Shown piece after piece: positions 23,764-31,413 of a DNA stretch of 64,000 bases (within the stretch, counting starts at the first letter, position 1; each line of letters starts with the position of its first letter). The translations under genes and the position numbers were made by a program. The DNA is from Bacteroidota bacterium (GTDB lineage: Bacteria; Bacteroidota; Bacteroidia; NS11-12g; UBA955): NCBI GenBank assembly GCA_030834125.1, contig JAURFW010000001.1, positions 68,821 to 132,820 on the forward strand, in the 5' to 3' direction. The notes under the pieces are model-generated. The model made no database searches, was not told the origin of the DNA, and saw nothing but the letters and a program-made list of their open reading frames with translations.

Positions 23764-24816
23764 TCAAAAAGAATTGTAAAGGTTTATTAGGTTTTTAGAA
23801 TGTGCCTTTCGATTTACTTGTTCTAAGACCTCTGTTTTGTATTCCTTGTTTAATCTTGGTTCATTTAATAGTTCCGAGAATGCCTGTGTTATACTATCCA
23901 CTTCATTTGGATCAAAATAACTAATCTTATTTCCCATTATTTCTCTAAAAACTGGAATATCTGAGGCAATTATTGGAATACCCATTATAGCGACTTCAGC
24001 TAAAGGAATTCCAAACCCTTCAAACTTAGACGGATTTATGAAACCTATAGATTTTTTTAACTTAATAATCAAATCATCTAAATCCAAATAACCAAAAATT
24101 TCAACTCTTTTTGAAATACCTAAATTCTCGATAAGCTTAGTTATATTTTGTTTTTCACTACCCTCACCAATCAAAATCAATTTAATTTCTTTATTATCCA
24201 ATTTAGCAAAGGATTTAACTAGATTAATATGATTTTTGCGATGATTGAATGAGGAATGAAATACAATATAAGGTTGATCTAAATTAGGTTCCCAGTGATG
24301 ATTAAAGTATTTAGGGTTTATACTTTGATAAATCACATTAAATTTAGATTCATCAACATTATAATAATCTAAAATGCAATTTTTAGTGTATTGAGACGGG
24401 ACAATTATTTTGTCACAACGCTGTAGTGCAGTACTAGTTTTTTTATGATAAATATATCTATCTACAGGCTTGTATTGATTTGGGAATTGACGAAAAATCA
24501 CATCATGAATCGTGCAAATTGCAGGAATATTTGAAGGCATATCCATAGGAATTTCGTTAGATAAACCATGAAATAATTCAATTTTTTGCTTACCCGCAGA
24601 GTATCCTAGACCAATACTTCTCCAAAAAGGATTCCAAATTCTTGGCCTAATTAGTTGTGTACAATGTAAATCAATACTTTCATTTCCTTGGGAATCAAAA
24701 AGTAGATATTCGTTTTCCGAATAATATTCACAGAGAGAATAAATAACTTCTCTTGAATAATTTCCTAATCCAGTTTGATTATGAAAAAACCTTTTTGAGT
24801 CGAAGCCTATTTTCAT
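23764..24816 (-). CDS. Glycosyltransferase, GT4 family
   Basis: 350 aa GT-B fold glycosyltransferase. The C-terminal nucleotide-sugar site is clear: KFEGFGIPLAEVAIMGIPII, followed by SDIPVFREIMG, with the conserved EGFG-x5-E. The acceptor is unknown; it may work in surface polysaccharide assembly, but no polysaccharide cluster surrounds it. Its ATG shares bases with the dapD stop (TAATG), so it is translated after dapD. Confidence 0.88.
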   Translation of the reverse strand: MKIGFDSKRFFHNQTGLGNYSREVIYSLCEYYSENEYLLFDSQGNESIDLHCTQLIRPRIWNPFWRSIGLGYSAGKQKIELFHGLSNEIPMDMPSNIPAICTIHDVIFRQFPNQYKPVDRYIYHKKTSTALQRCDKIIVPSQYTKNCILDYYNVDESKFNVIYQSINPKYFNHHWEPNLDQPYIVFHSSFNHRKNHINLVKSFAKLDNKEIKLILIGEGSEKQNITKLIENLGISKRVEIFGYLDLDDLIIKLKKSIGFINPSKFEGFGIPLAEVAIMGIPIIASDIPVFREIMGNKISYFDPNEVDSITQAFSELLNEPRLNKEYKTEVLEQVNRKAHSKNLINLYNSF

Positions 24817-25628
24817 TAAACAGAAATATTAAAATCTCTTAAGGCATCATTTAAGGAAGTCTTTTTATCAGTACTCTCTTTGCGCTCACCAATAATCAAA
24901 GCAACAGGAACATAGAATTCACCACCATTAAATTCCTTTTTAATACTGGCTGGTATAACCACTGATCGGGCTGGTATTTTCCCTTTGGTAAGCTCCTCTC
25001 CTGTATCTGCATGAATGATTTTGGTACTCATTGTCAACGTTAACCCTGCACCAAGTACTGCTTCTTTTTCTACATGCACTCCTTCGACAACTATACATCT
25101 CGAACCAACAAAACAACCATCTTCAATAATTACTGGAGCTGCTTGAACGGGTTCAAGGACACCGCCAATACCAACCCCACCACTTAGATGTACGTTTTTA
25201 CCAATTTGAGCACAACTGCCCACGGTTGCCCAAGTATCTACCATACTTCCACTATCTACAAAGGCCCCAATGTTTACATAAGATGGCATTAGTACTACGC
25301 CAGGTGCAATATATGCCCCATGTCGGGATATCGCGTGAGGAACAACTCTAATATTCAATTCATCGTAATTTTGCTTCAAAGACATTTTATCGTAAAATTC
25401 CATTGGACCAGCATTAGACTTTTCCATTTTTCTGGTAGGAAAATATAAAATTACAGCTTTCTTCACCCAATCATTAACTTTCCATGAACCTCCATCAGGT
25501 TCAGCAACTCTTAATCGACCCTTGTCTAGCTCTTCTATAATCTCTTCAATGACTTTTACATTCTCAGATTTTTGCAATAAGTCTCTATTGTTCCAAATTT
25601 CCTCAATTAGTTCGCGGTACTTTTCCAT
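24816..25628 (-). CDS. dapD: 2,3,4,5-tetrahydropyridine-2,6-dicarboxylate N-succinyltransferase
   Basis: Lysine/diaminopimelate pathway enzyme that succinylates tetrahydrodipicolinate. About 270 aa from the ATG at 25628 (MEKYRELIEEIWNNRDLL), the family's normal start; the frame can be read 7 codons further upstream. The left-handed parallel beta-helix of hexapeptide repeats is visible in the middle (GAYIAPGVVLMPSYVNIGAF, GKNVHLSGGVGIGGVL), and EDGCFVGSRCIVVEGV is typical. The gene is divergent from the S9 peptidase, with a 50-base shared region carrying a direct repeat. Confidence 0.95.
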   Translation of the reverse strand: MEKYRELIEEIWNNRDLLQKSENVKVIEEIIEELDKGRLRVAEPDGGSWKVNDWVKKAVILYFPTRKMEKSNAGPMEFYDKMSLKQNYDELNIRVVPHAISRHGAYIAPGVVLMPSYVNIGAFVDSGSMVDTWATVGSCAQIGKNVHLSGGVGIGGVLEPVQAAPVIIEDGCFVGSRCIVVEGVHVEKEAVLGAGLTLTMSTKIIHADTGEELTKGKIPARSVVIPASIKKEFNGGEFYVPVALIIGERKESTDKKTSLNDALRDFNISV

Positions 25629-25637
25629 GTGAATCTT

Positions 25638-25657
25638 AAATTGCAACAAAATTGCAA
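25638..25657. repeat. Direct repeat AAATTGCAA x2, 11-base period
   Basis: Two perfect copies of AAATTGCAA (25638-25646 and 25649-25657) in the short region between the divergent dapD and S9 peptidase genes. One helical turn apart, they could bind a regulator, but no -7 box was recognised there. Confidence 0.35.
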
Positions 25658-25678
25658 AACATTTTTCGTAAAGTACAG

Positions 25679-27979
25679 ATGAAACGTATTAAATATTTCT
25701 TCACACTCACATTATTAGGATCTTTTTCCATAGTTTTTGGTCAAAATTCACCTATTTACCAATTCCCCGAGCAGGCAGGAACAAAAAACTTATCTATTAA
25801 TGATTGTTTTACAGGAGCGAATTACCCTATGGGGCCTAATTTTATTGAATATCCTTCAAATACCAAATTAGCCTACATGGAGTCTTTTTTAAGTCCAAAT
25901 AGGAATATCATTTACACATTTGACCCCCAGATAGGAAAAATTGATAGCACGAACCAAAATGAACTAATTAATGCTAAAGCCGTTAGTAATGCTTTAACGG
26001 AGGTCCAATCTAAATTGCCAGAATACTCTGATATCTCCAAAAGAACATATTATTTCCCTATGAGCAGTTTGCAATTTGATAATGAGACTGAAGGATGGTT
26101 CGAAAATGACAACCATATTTACAAATTTTCAATCATCAACAAAGACTCTATCATTATTCAATATCTCTACAAATATTCACAGGAGTCAGTCGCATCTGAA
26201 ACGAAAAGATTCTGCAATAACAATGAATGTATCAAATCAGCATTTGTTAAAGATCATAATCTTTGGATTGGCTCGATTGATGAATCAATACAAGTTACTA
26301 AAGACGGTCAAGATGGCATTGTTTATGGTCAATCCGTTCACAGAAATGAATTTGGAATAAATGGAGGATTATTTTGGTCTCCAAACGGAAATTCATTGGC
26401 CTTCTACAGAATGGATGAAAGAAGAGTTACAGAATATCCTATTTTTTCAATAACTCCGCGCCCTGCTCAACCTGAACAATTCAGATATCCAATGGCTGGA
26501 GATAGCAGCCATACAGTAACAATAGGCGTTTATAATTTGCAAAAAAACAATCTTGTTTACCTTAAAACAGATGGGCCCTATGATCAATATTTAACGAATA
26601 TAACTTGGTCTCCTGATGAGAAATACATTTATGTAGCTTGGGTTAATAGAGAGCAGAATGAGATGCAATTGAGAAAATACAATGCTAAAACAGGTAAACT
26701 CGATGAAACCTTGTTTACTCACACCCATCCTAAATACATTGAACCAGAGCATGGTCCTTTATTTATTCCAGGCTGTGATGATGAATTTATTTGGCAATCT
26801 GAGATCGATGGATATAACCATCTGTACTACTACAAAAAGGGAGTATTAAATCAAATAACCAAAGGTAATTGGATTGTAACCAATATTATTGGATTTGCTA
26901 ATGATGGAAAAGATATTTTAGTTGAAAGTACTAAAGAAGGTGATTTTGGAAATGCGCTAAACAGAATGCCCCTGCTTGTTAATTTAAAAACAAAAAACAT
27001 TATCGAATTAAATAGTGAGAAAGGAAATATTAACACACAATGGTTTTCAAATTCAAAAACTATTTTAATGAATATAAGTAATTTAAATAGCCAGAACGGA
27101 ACAATTGCTTCATCATATTATTCTTTACCCATTGAGAAAAATATGACTACTAATTATACAATACCTACAGCATCTTTGAACTTTATAATTGAAAGCCCTA
27201 TTACAAAATACAATATCGGTAAAATTGATATTTCTAAGATTCAAAATCAGGGCTATGATTTATTTACACGAACATTTTATCCTCCCAACTTTGACCCTTC
27301 AAAGAAGTACCCTGTAGTGGTGTATCTGTATGGCGGTCCACATGCTCAAATGGTAACCAATTCTTGGTTAGGCGGTGGAAATTTATGGATGGCCTATATG
27401 GCAAGCAATGGTTATATTGTATTTACAATAGACAATAGAGGATCGTCAAATCGAGGGTTGGACTTTGAAAATGCAATACACAGACAAGTCGGGACTGTTG
27501 AAATGTCTGATCAGTTAAAAGGAGTTGAATACCTAAAATCTCTTTCATTTGTTGATTCAAATAGAATTGGGGTACACGGTTGGAGCTTTGGTGGATTTAT
27601 GACTACTAGCTTAATGACGAGAACTCCAGGGGTTTATAAAGTAGGTGTTGCCGGCGGGCCGGTAATTGATTGGAGTTATTATGAAATAATGTATACCGAA
27701 CGTTATATGGATCGTCCCGATGAAAACCCTGATGGATACAAAAAGAATAGCCTTTTACAGTATGCTAAAAATCTTGAAGGGGACCTATTAATGATTCATG
27801 GTGCGGATGATGATGTAGTTGTTTGGCAGCATAGTTTAATGTTTATTAATGAATGCGTTAAGAATTTAAATACAAATATTGACTATTTTGTATATCCTGG
27901 ACATAAACATAATGTTCGTGGTAAAGATAGAATTCATCTATATAAAAAAATTAGCGAATACTTCTTCGAAAAACTTTAA
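25679..27979 (+). CDS. Dipeptidyl peptidase IV-like S9 family serine peptidase
   Basis: About 766 aa from the ATG at 25679, giving a clear signal peptide (MKRIKYFFTLTLLGSFSIVF, then GQN). The N-terminal 500 residues are the DPP4-type beta-propeller (FWSPNGNSLAFYRMDERRV). The C-terminal alpha/beta-hydrolase has the nucleophile Ser636 in GWSFGG, the acid in the GADDD segment (about 711) and His744 in GHKHNV. Such enzymes release X-Pro dipeptides from peptides in the periplasm or outside the cell. Downstream, the HMG-CoA lyase gene begins 3 bases after the stop. Confidence 0.92.
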   Translation: MKRIKYFFTLTLLGSFSIVFGQNSPIYQFPEQAGTKNLSINDCFTGANYPMGPNFIEYPSNTKLAYMESFLSPNRNIIYTFDPQIGKIDSTNQNELINAKAVSNALTEVQSKLPEYSDISKRTYYFPMSSLQFDNETEGWFENDNHIYKFSIINKDSIIIQYLYKYSQESVASETKRFCNNNECIKSAFVKDHNLWIGSIDESIQVTKDGQDGIVYGQSVHRNEFGINGGLFWSPNGNSLAFYRMDERRVTEYPIFSITPRPAQPEQFRYPMAGDSSHTVTIGVYNLQKNNLVYLKTDGPYDQYLTNITWSPDEKYIYVAWVNREQNEMQLRKYNAKTGKLDETLFTHTHPKYIEPEHGPLFIPGCDDEFIWQSEIDGYNHLYYYKKGVLNQITKGNWIVTNIIGFANDGKDILVESTKEGDFGNALNRMPLLVNLKTKNIIELNSEKGNINTQWFSNSKTILMNISNLNSQNGTIASSYYSLPIEKNMTTNYTIPTASLNFIIESPITKYNIGKIDISKIQNQGYDLFTRTFYPPNFDPSKKYPVVVYLYGGPHAQMVTNSWLGGGNLWMAYMASNGYIVFTIDNRGSSNRGLDFENAIHRQVGTVEMSDQLKGVEYLKSLSFVDSNRIGVHGWSFGGFMTTSLMTRTPGVYKVGVAGGPVIDWSYYEIMYTERYMDRPDENPDGYKKNSLLQYAKNLEGDLLMIHGADDDVVVWQHSLMFINECVKNLNTNIDYFVYPGHKHNVRGKDRIHLYKKISEYFFEKL

Positions 27980-27982
27980 ACT

Positions 27983-28828
27983 ATGGATTTTGAATACGTT
28001 GAATGTCCGAGAGATGCGATGCAAGGAATAAAAGAATTTATTCCTACAGATAAGAAAATTACATATTTGAAAGCGCTTCTCGATACTGGTTTTGACGTTA
28101 TTGATTGTGGGAGTTTTGTTAGTCCCACTGCTGTTCCTCAAATGGCCGATACCGCTCAATTATTAAATGCTTTTCTTAACTATAAACACAAATCGAAATT
28201 ATTAGTGATTGTAGCTAATTTACGCGGTGCAATAAGAGCTTGTGCTTATTCTAATGTAACCTATTTAGGTTACCCTTTTTCAATTAGTGAGACCTTTCAA
28301 AAAAGAAACACTAATACAACTAGAGAAAACGCGTTTATTGAACTTTCAAAAATTCAAAAAGTTGCGACAGTTACAAATAGAGAAGTTGTTGCTTATATGA
28401 GCATGGGTTTTGGAAATCCGTATGGTGAAAATTATTCTATTGATTTAGTTTCTGAATGGGCCGAAAAAATTTCTAGATTGGGAATTAATACCATTAGCAT
28501 TGCAGATACTACGAGTCAAGCTAGTCCCGAATTAATAAATAGTGTATTTTGTAGATTAATAAAGGAATTGCCACAAATAAAATTTGGTGCACATTTTCAT
28601 GCACCAATGGAGAACTGGAAAGAAAAATTAGATGCTGCAATTAATGCTGGATGCATGAGATTTGACGGTGCAATTTTAGGATTTGGTGGATGTCCTTTTG
28701 CTAAAAACGAAATGGTTGGCAATATTCCTACTGAACTCGTCTTAGAACATTTAAAACTTAAATATCAATTTAATCGGATTAAAGTAGGTACAGAGCTGAT
28801 GAATCTCGCTCGTAACACTTATACCTAA
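27983..28828 (+). CDS. Hydroxymethylglutaryl-CoA lyase
   Basis: 281 aa TIM-barrel enzyme of the HMGL-like family, which splits HMG-CoA into acetoacetate and acetyl-CoA in leucine breakdown. Signatures: the opening ECPRDAMQG in place of the classical EVGPRDGLQ, DTGFDVIDCGSFVSPTAVPQMAD, and the C-terminal GFGGCPFAKNEMVGNIPTE with the catalytic Cys loop. The replacement GPRDG to CPRDA is a visible departure, found in a subgroup of Bacteroidota proteins. Other leucine-degradation genes are not nearby. Confidence 0.88.
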   Translation: MDFEYVECPRDAMQGIKEFIPTDKKITYLKALLDTGFDVIDCGSFVSPTAVPQMADTAQLLNAFLNYKHKSKLLVIVANLRGAIRACAYSNVTYLGYPFSISETFQKRNTNTTRENAFIELSKIQKVATVTNREVVAYMSMGFGNPYGENYSIDLVSEWAEKISRLGINTISIADTTSQASPELINSVFCRLIKELPQIKFGAHFHAPMENWKEKLDAAINAGCMRFDGAILGFGGCPFAKNEMVGNIPTELVLEHLKLKYQFNRIKVGTELMNLARNTYT

Positions 28829-28844
28829 AGAAAAAAAGGTGAAA

Positions 28845-29174
28845 TTAAAATCCCACTTTTTCTAATCTCAGTAATTCAATAATTGTATCTAACTTCTGAA
28901 TAAGAACGTCATTATAATCGCTCTCTTTAGCTTTTATAATAACTGAAGTCGGAGAAGATAACTCTTCATTAGCATTTTCGGATTGGAAGAGTTCCATAGG
29001 AGTTACGCCCAAAGTAATACAAATACGCTCCAAAGTATCAACTCGCATTGATTGTTTTTTTAGCATGTAATGGAAACCTTGTTCGCTTAAGTCACATAAT
29101 CTTGCCAGCTCCTTAATAGGTATTCTTTTACTTGCTGCAATATTCTTAATCTTATTGTAATCTAGTTTACTCAC
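28845..29174 (-). CDS. XRE-family transcriptional regulator
   Basis: 109 aa with an N-terminal Cro/CI helix-turn-helix: IAASKRIPIKELARLCDLSEQGFHYMLKK (in parts, residues about 10-40), then DTLERICITLGVTPMELF. The C-terminal 45 residues are polar and probably form a dimerisation helix (DVLIQKLDTIIELLRLE). The start is a GTG. The 192-base region upstream carries two striking dyads, at 29197-29209 and 29212-29241, suggesting autoregulation. No toxin partner is seen next to it, so it does not look like an antitoxin. Confidence 0.87.
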   Translation of the reverse strand: MSKLDYNKIKNIAASKRIPIKELARLCDLSEQGFHYMLKKQSMRVDTLERICITLGVTPMELFQSENANEELSSPTSVIIKAKESDYNDVLIQKLDTIIELLRLEKVGF

Positions 29175-29196
29175 GGTGTAGAATAATTATTTCATA

Positions 29197-29209
29197 TAAT
29201 ACGGTATTA
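29197..29209. promoter_or_regulatory. Palindrome TAATACGGTATTA upstream of the XRE gene
   Basis: Perfect 6-1-6 inverted repeat 23 bases before the XRE start. The core ATACGGTAT is the same as in the palindrome at 10926-10936. Candidate operator of the XRE protein. Confidence 0.45.
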
Positions 29210-29211
29210 AG

Positions 29212-29241
29212 GCACAGGATTATAACTAATAATCGCTGTGC
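29212..29241. repeat. Long interrupted palindrome / hairpin upstream of the XRE gene
   Basis: GCACAG-GATTAT, a 5-base loop AACTA, then ATAATC-g-CTGTGC: twelve paired bases with a single bulged G. A second, smaller hairpin (TTTGC/GCAAA) lies at 29246-29260. There is no T-run after the large stem on either strand, so it is not a simple terminator; an operator or RNA structure is more likely. The rest of 29175-29366 holds nothing else I can identify. Confidence 0.5.
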
Positions 29242-29366
29242 ATATTTTGCTCTAAGCAAATTATTTTTAAAAAATCAATATCTAAATTTTTCAACAATTT
29301 GATTCACAATAACTTATAAAGTGTAAAAAATTGATTTATTTTTTAATTTGACAAAAATATGACCAT

Positions 29367-30101
29367 TTAGCTGTTTAGCTTATTCTTTTGTAAAAGCTGT
29401 GACACTGAATCTTTGTAATTCTTACCGATGGGAATTTCAATGGAACTAGAAATAATTACACTTGAATTTTGGATGGCTGTAATTTTATCAATAGATGCGA
29501 TATAAGACCTGTGCACCCTGATAAACTTTTCAGAAGGTAAGCCAGATTCCATATTACGCATTGTTTGTAAGGTCACTACCCTCTTTTCCGGTGAAATCCA
29601 AATTTTCACATAGTCCGCAAACGCCTCAACATAATGGATATCTTTGTAAAATATTTTTTGAAATTCTCCGTCCACCTTTACATATACATATTCCTCTTCT
29701 GTTTGAGCAATCTCTTCTGCCGACTCTCGGAGCTCTATATATTCCTCTAACCTCTTTATTGCTTTTTCAATTCTTTCTGGCGAAATTGGTTTCATCAAGT
29801 AGTCTAATGCTTCAAATTCAAAGGCCTCTGCCGCAAAATTCGCATGCGCTGTTGTAAATACTACCGCATAAGGCATCGGGTATTGAGATTTAATAAACTC
29901 TAAACCAGTCATTCCTGGCATTTGAATATCAGAAAAAATAACATCTGGCTTAAGTTGGTCTAATTCTTCTTTTAATCCGATTGCACTAGAAAATTTTCCA
30001 ACGATTTCAATATTATCAAATCTTTTTAATAAACTTTCTAAAACGGTTAACGCTAATGGTTCATCGTCAATGATTACTGTTTTTATTGTTTCTTTTTTCA
30101 T
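29367..30101 (-). CDS. LytTR-family response regulator
   Basis: 244 aa: an N-terminal receiver domain (phospho-acceptor Asp58 in FSDIQMPGMTG; acidic pair IDDEP) and a C-terminal LytTR DNA-binding domain (YVYVKVDGEFQKI, YVEAFADYVKI, FIRVHRSYIASIDKI). Its ATG overlaps the stop of the histidine kinase gene (ATGA), so they form a LytS/LytR-type pair. Targets are unknown; in Bacteroidota such pairs control varied envelope and carbohydrate functions. Confidence 0.93.
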   Translation of the reverse strand: MKKETIKTVIIDDEPLALTVLESLLKRFDNIEIVGKFSSAIGLKEELDQLKPDVIFSDIQMPGMTGLEFIKSQYPMPYAVVFTTAHANFAAEAFEFEALDYLMKPISPERIEKAIKRLEEYIELRESAEEIAQTEEEYVYVKVDGEFQKIFYKDIHYVEAFADYVKIWISPEKRVVTLQTMRNMESGLPSEKFIRVHRSYIASIDKITAIQNSSVIISSSIEIPIGKNYKDSVSQLLQKNKLNS

Positions 30102-31141
30102 AGTTTTATTATTAAGTCTACACGATAAACGCCATCTTCAGCTGATGATTTTATATCATGTTTATTTGGGTAAATCAATATTAGTCGTTTCTTTATGTTT
30201 CTCAAACCTATACCCCCAGATTCATCAGTTGTTCTATTTTGTGAATAGGAATTCTCAACTAAAAACCTAAACCCATCAAACAGTGATTTACCGTAAATCT
30301 TTACAAACCTATCTTTAGGAATTACATTTTCACTATGTTTAAAAGCATTTTCTACTAAAGTCAGAAACAACATAGGTTCAACTAATTCATCTTTTAATTC
30401 TTCATCTATATCGACATCAATTTTAACTTTATCCCCCAAACGTAAACGCTCGACTGCAATATAATCTTTCACATGATCCATCTCTGTACGAACAGAAACC
30501 TTACCTTGATTGCTTTCATATAATATATACCTCAAGATATTTGACAACTTTAGAACGAATTCTGGAGCAGCATTTGATTTAGCTAAAGTAAGTGCATACA
30601 GATTATTTAAAGAATTGAAAAGAAAATGGGGATTTATTTGTGCTTTTAAAAATTGCAACTCTGTTTCTAATTGCATTTTCTTTAACTCTGTTGTTGTTTT
30701 TTGATCCTTATACCACTGTTTAACCAATTTCAATACCATGGTCAAGATAACCGAAAATAATACGTTAATAACCAAAAATAGAAAGAATGTATCTGACCAT
30801 AGGTTACTTTCAAACTCAGGATTTGTTATCACAAGACTTGAAAAAATCATCAGTGGGAAGCAAACACTGAGTATTCCCAGCAAAAGGCTAATCAGATAGA
30901 ATAAATAATGACGAGCTAGTAAAAATCTAGGAATTAAAAAATCATTATTAAAATATGCCGCAATGGCATGAAAAGAGAGTAACCCATTAGCAATAAAGAA
31001 TGATTCCCAATTTGAAGATCCCATTGGTAAGATTATCGAATAAATTGTTGCATATGTAAACCAGAAAAATAAATGATCTAACTTCCATTCAAGAAGAAAG
31101 TTTTCCCAGCGGCTTAAATATGATTCTGACTTATTTACCAA
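30098..31141 (-). CDS. LytS-type sensor histidine kinase
   Basis: 347 aa membrane-bound kinase with four predicted transmembrane helices in the first 140 residues, a coiled linker and a His_kinase domain with His172 in QINPHFLFNSLNNLY. The ATP-binding domain has the N box TLVENAFKHSE and the glycine motif GGIGLRNIKKRL. No extracellular sensing domain is present, so the signal is probably sensed in the membrane. It starts 2 bases downstream of the small membrane protein gene and ends in an overlap with the LytTR regulator. Confidence 0.92.
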   Translation of the reverse strand: MVNKSESYLSRWENFLLEWKLDHLFFWFTYATIYSIILPMGSSNWESFFIANGLLSFHAIAAYFNNDFLIPRFLLARHYLFYLISLLLGILSVCFPLMIFSSLVITNPEFESNLWSDTFFLFLVINVLFSVILTMVLKLVKQWYKDQKTTTELKKMQLETELQFLKAQINPHFLFNSLNNLYALTLAKSNAAPEFVLKLSNILRYILYESNQGKVSVRTEMDHVKDYIAVERLRLGDKVKIDVDIDEELKDELVEPMLFLTLVENAFKHSENVIPKDRFVKIYGKSLFDGFRFLVENSYSQNRTTDESGGIGLRNIKKRLILIYPNKHDIKSSAEDGVYRVDLIIKL

Positions 31142-31143
31142 TG

Positions 31144-31362
31144 TTATTTGATATTCCTGAGCAACTCCATACCCATCTCAAATAACTTATGTGAATTTGT
31201 TTTTACAGAAGGATTTTCAAACCATTTAATCCATTGTTGTGTAATTCCGTTATCCGTAATTTGGGATGAAAAATAAATGTCCGCCCCAAAAAAACCAATC
31301 ACATTAGCCAATAACAAGGCTAACACGATTAATCCTTTCTTACTAAGCAATTTACTTTTCAT
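31144..31362 (-). CDS. Small single-pass membrane protein of the two-component operon
   Basis: 72 aa with one hydrophobic segment (residues about 10-30, GLIVLALLLANVIGFFGADI) and a polar remainder that would be periplasmic (SSQITDNGITQQWIKWFENP). It is not recognised as a named family. It is the first gene of the unit with the LytS/LytTR pair, two bases ahead of the kinase. It could be an accessory to the kinase, but this is position only. Just upstream, AT-rich sequence with TATATTGG-like elements may hold the promoter. Confidence 0.6.
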   Translation of the reverse strand: MKSKLLSKKGLIVLALLLANVIGFFGADIYFSSQITDNGITQQWIKWFENPSVKTNSHKLFEMGMELLRNIK

Positions 31363-31413
31363 ATTGCAATATAATTATCAAAAAGAATGCCAATATAAAT
31401 ATGACGTTTTTAC

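Noticed and set aside
26076..26360. Open frame of 94 codons on the plus strand within the S9 peptidase gene
   Set aside because: It lies fully inside a well-recognised gene in another frame and has no promoter, start context or family resemblance.
28829..28865. A-rich/T-rich hairpin between the HMG-CoA lyase and XRE genes as a two-way terminator
   Set aside because: The arms (AAAAAGGTG and CACTTTTT) pair only with a bulge and the loop is long, so the signal is weak.
28845..29174. XRE protein as an antitoxin
   Set aside because: No small partner gene lies next to it; the neighbours are HMG-CoA lyase and a LytTR regulator.
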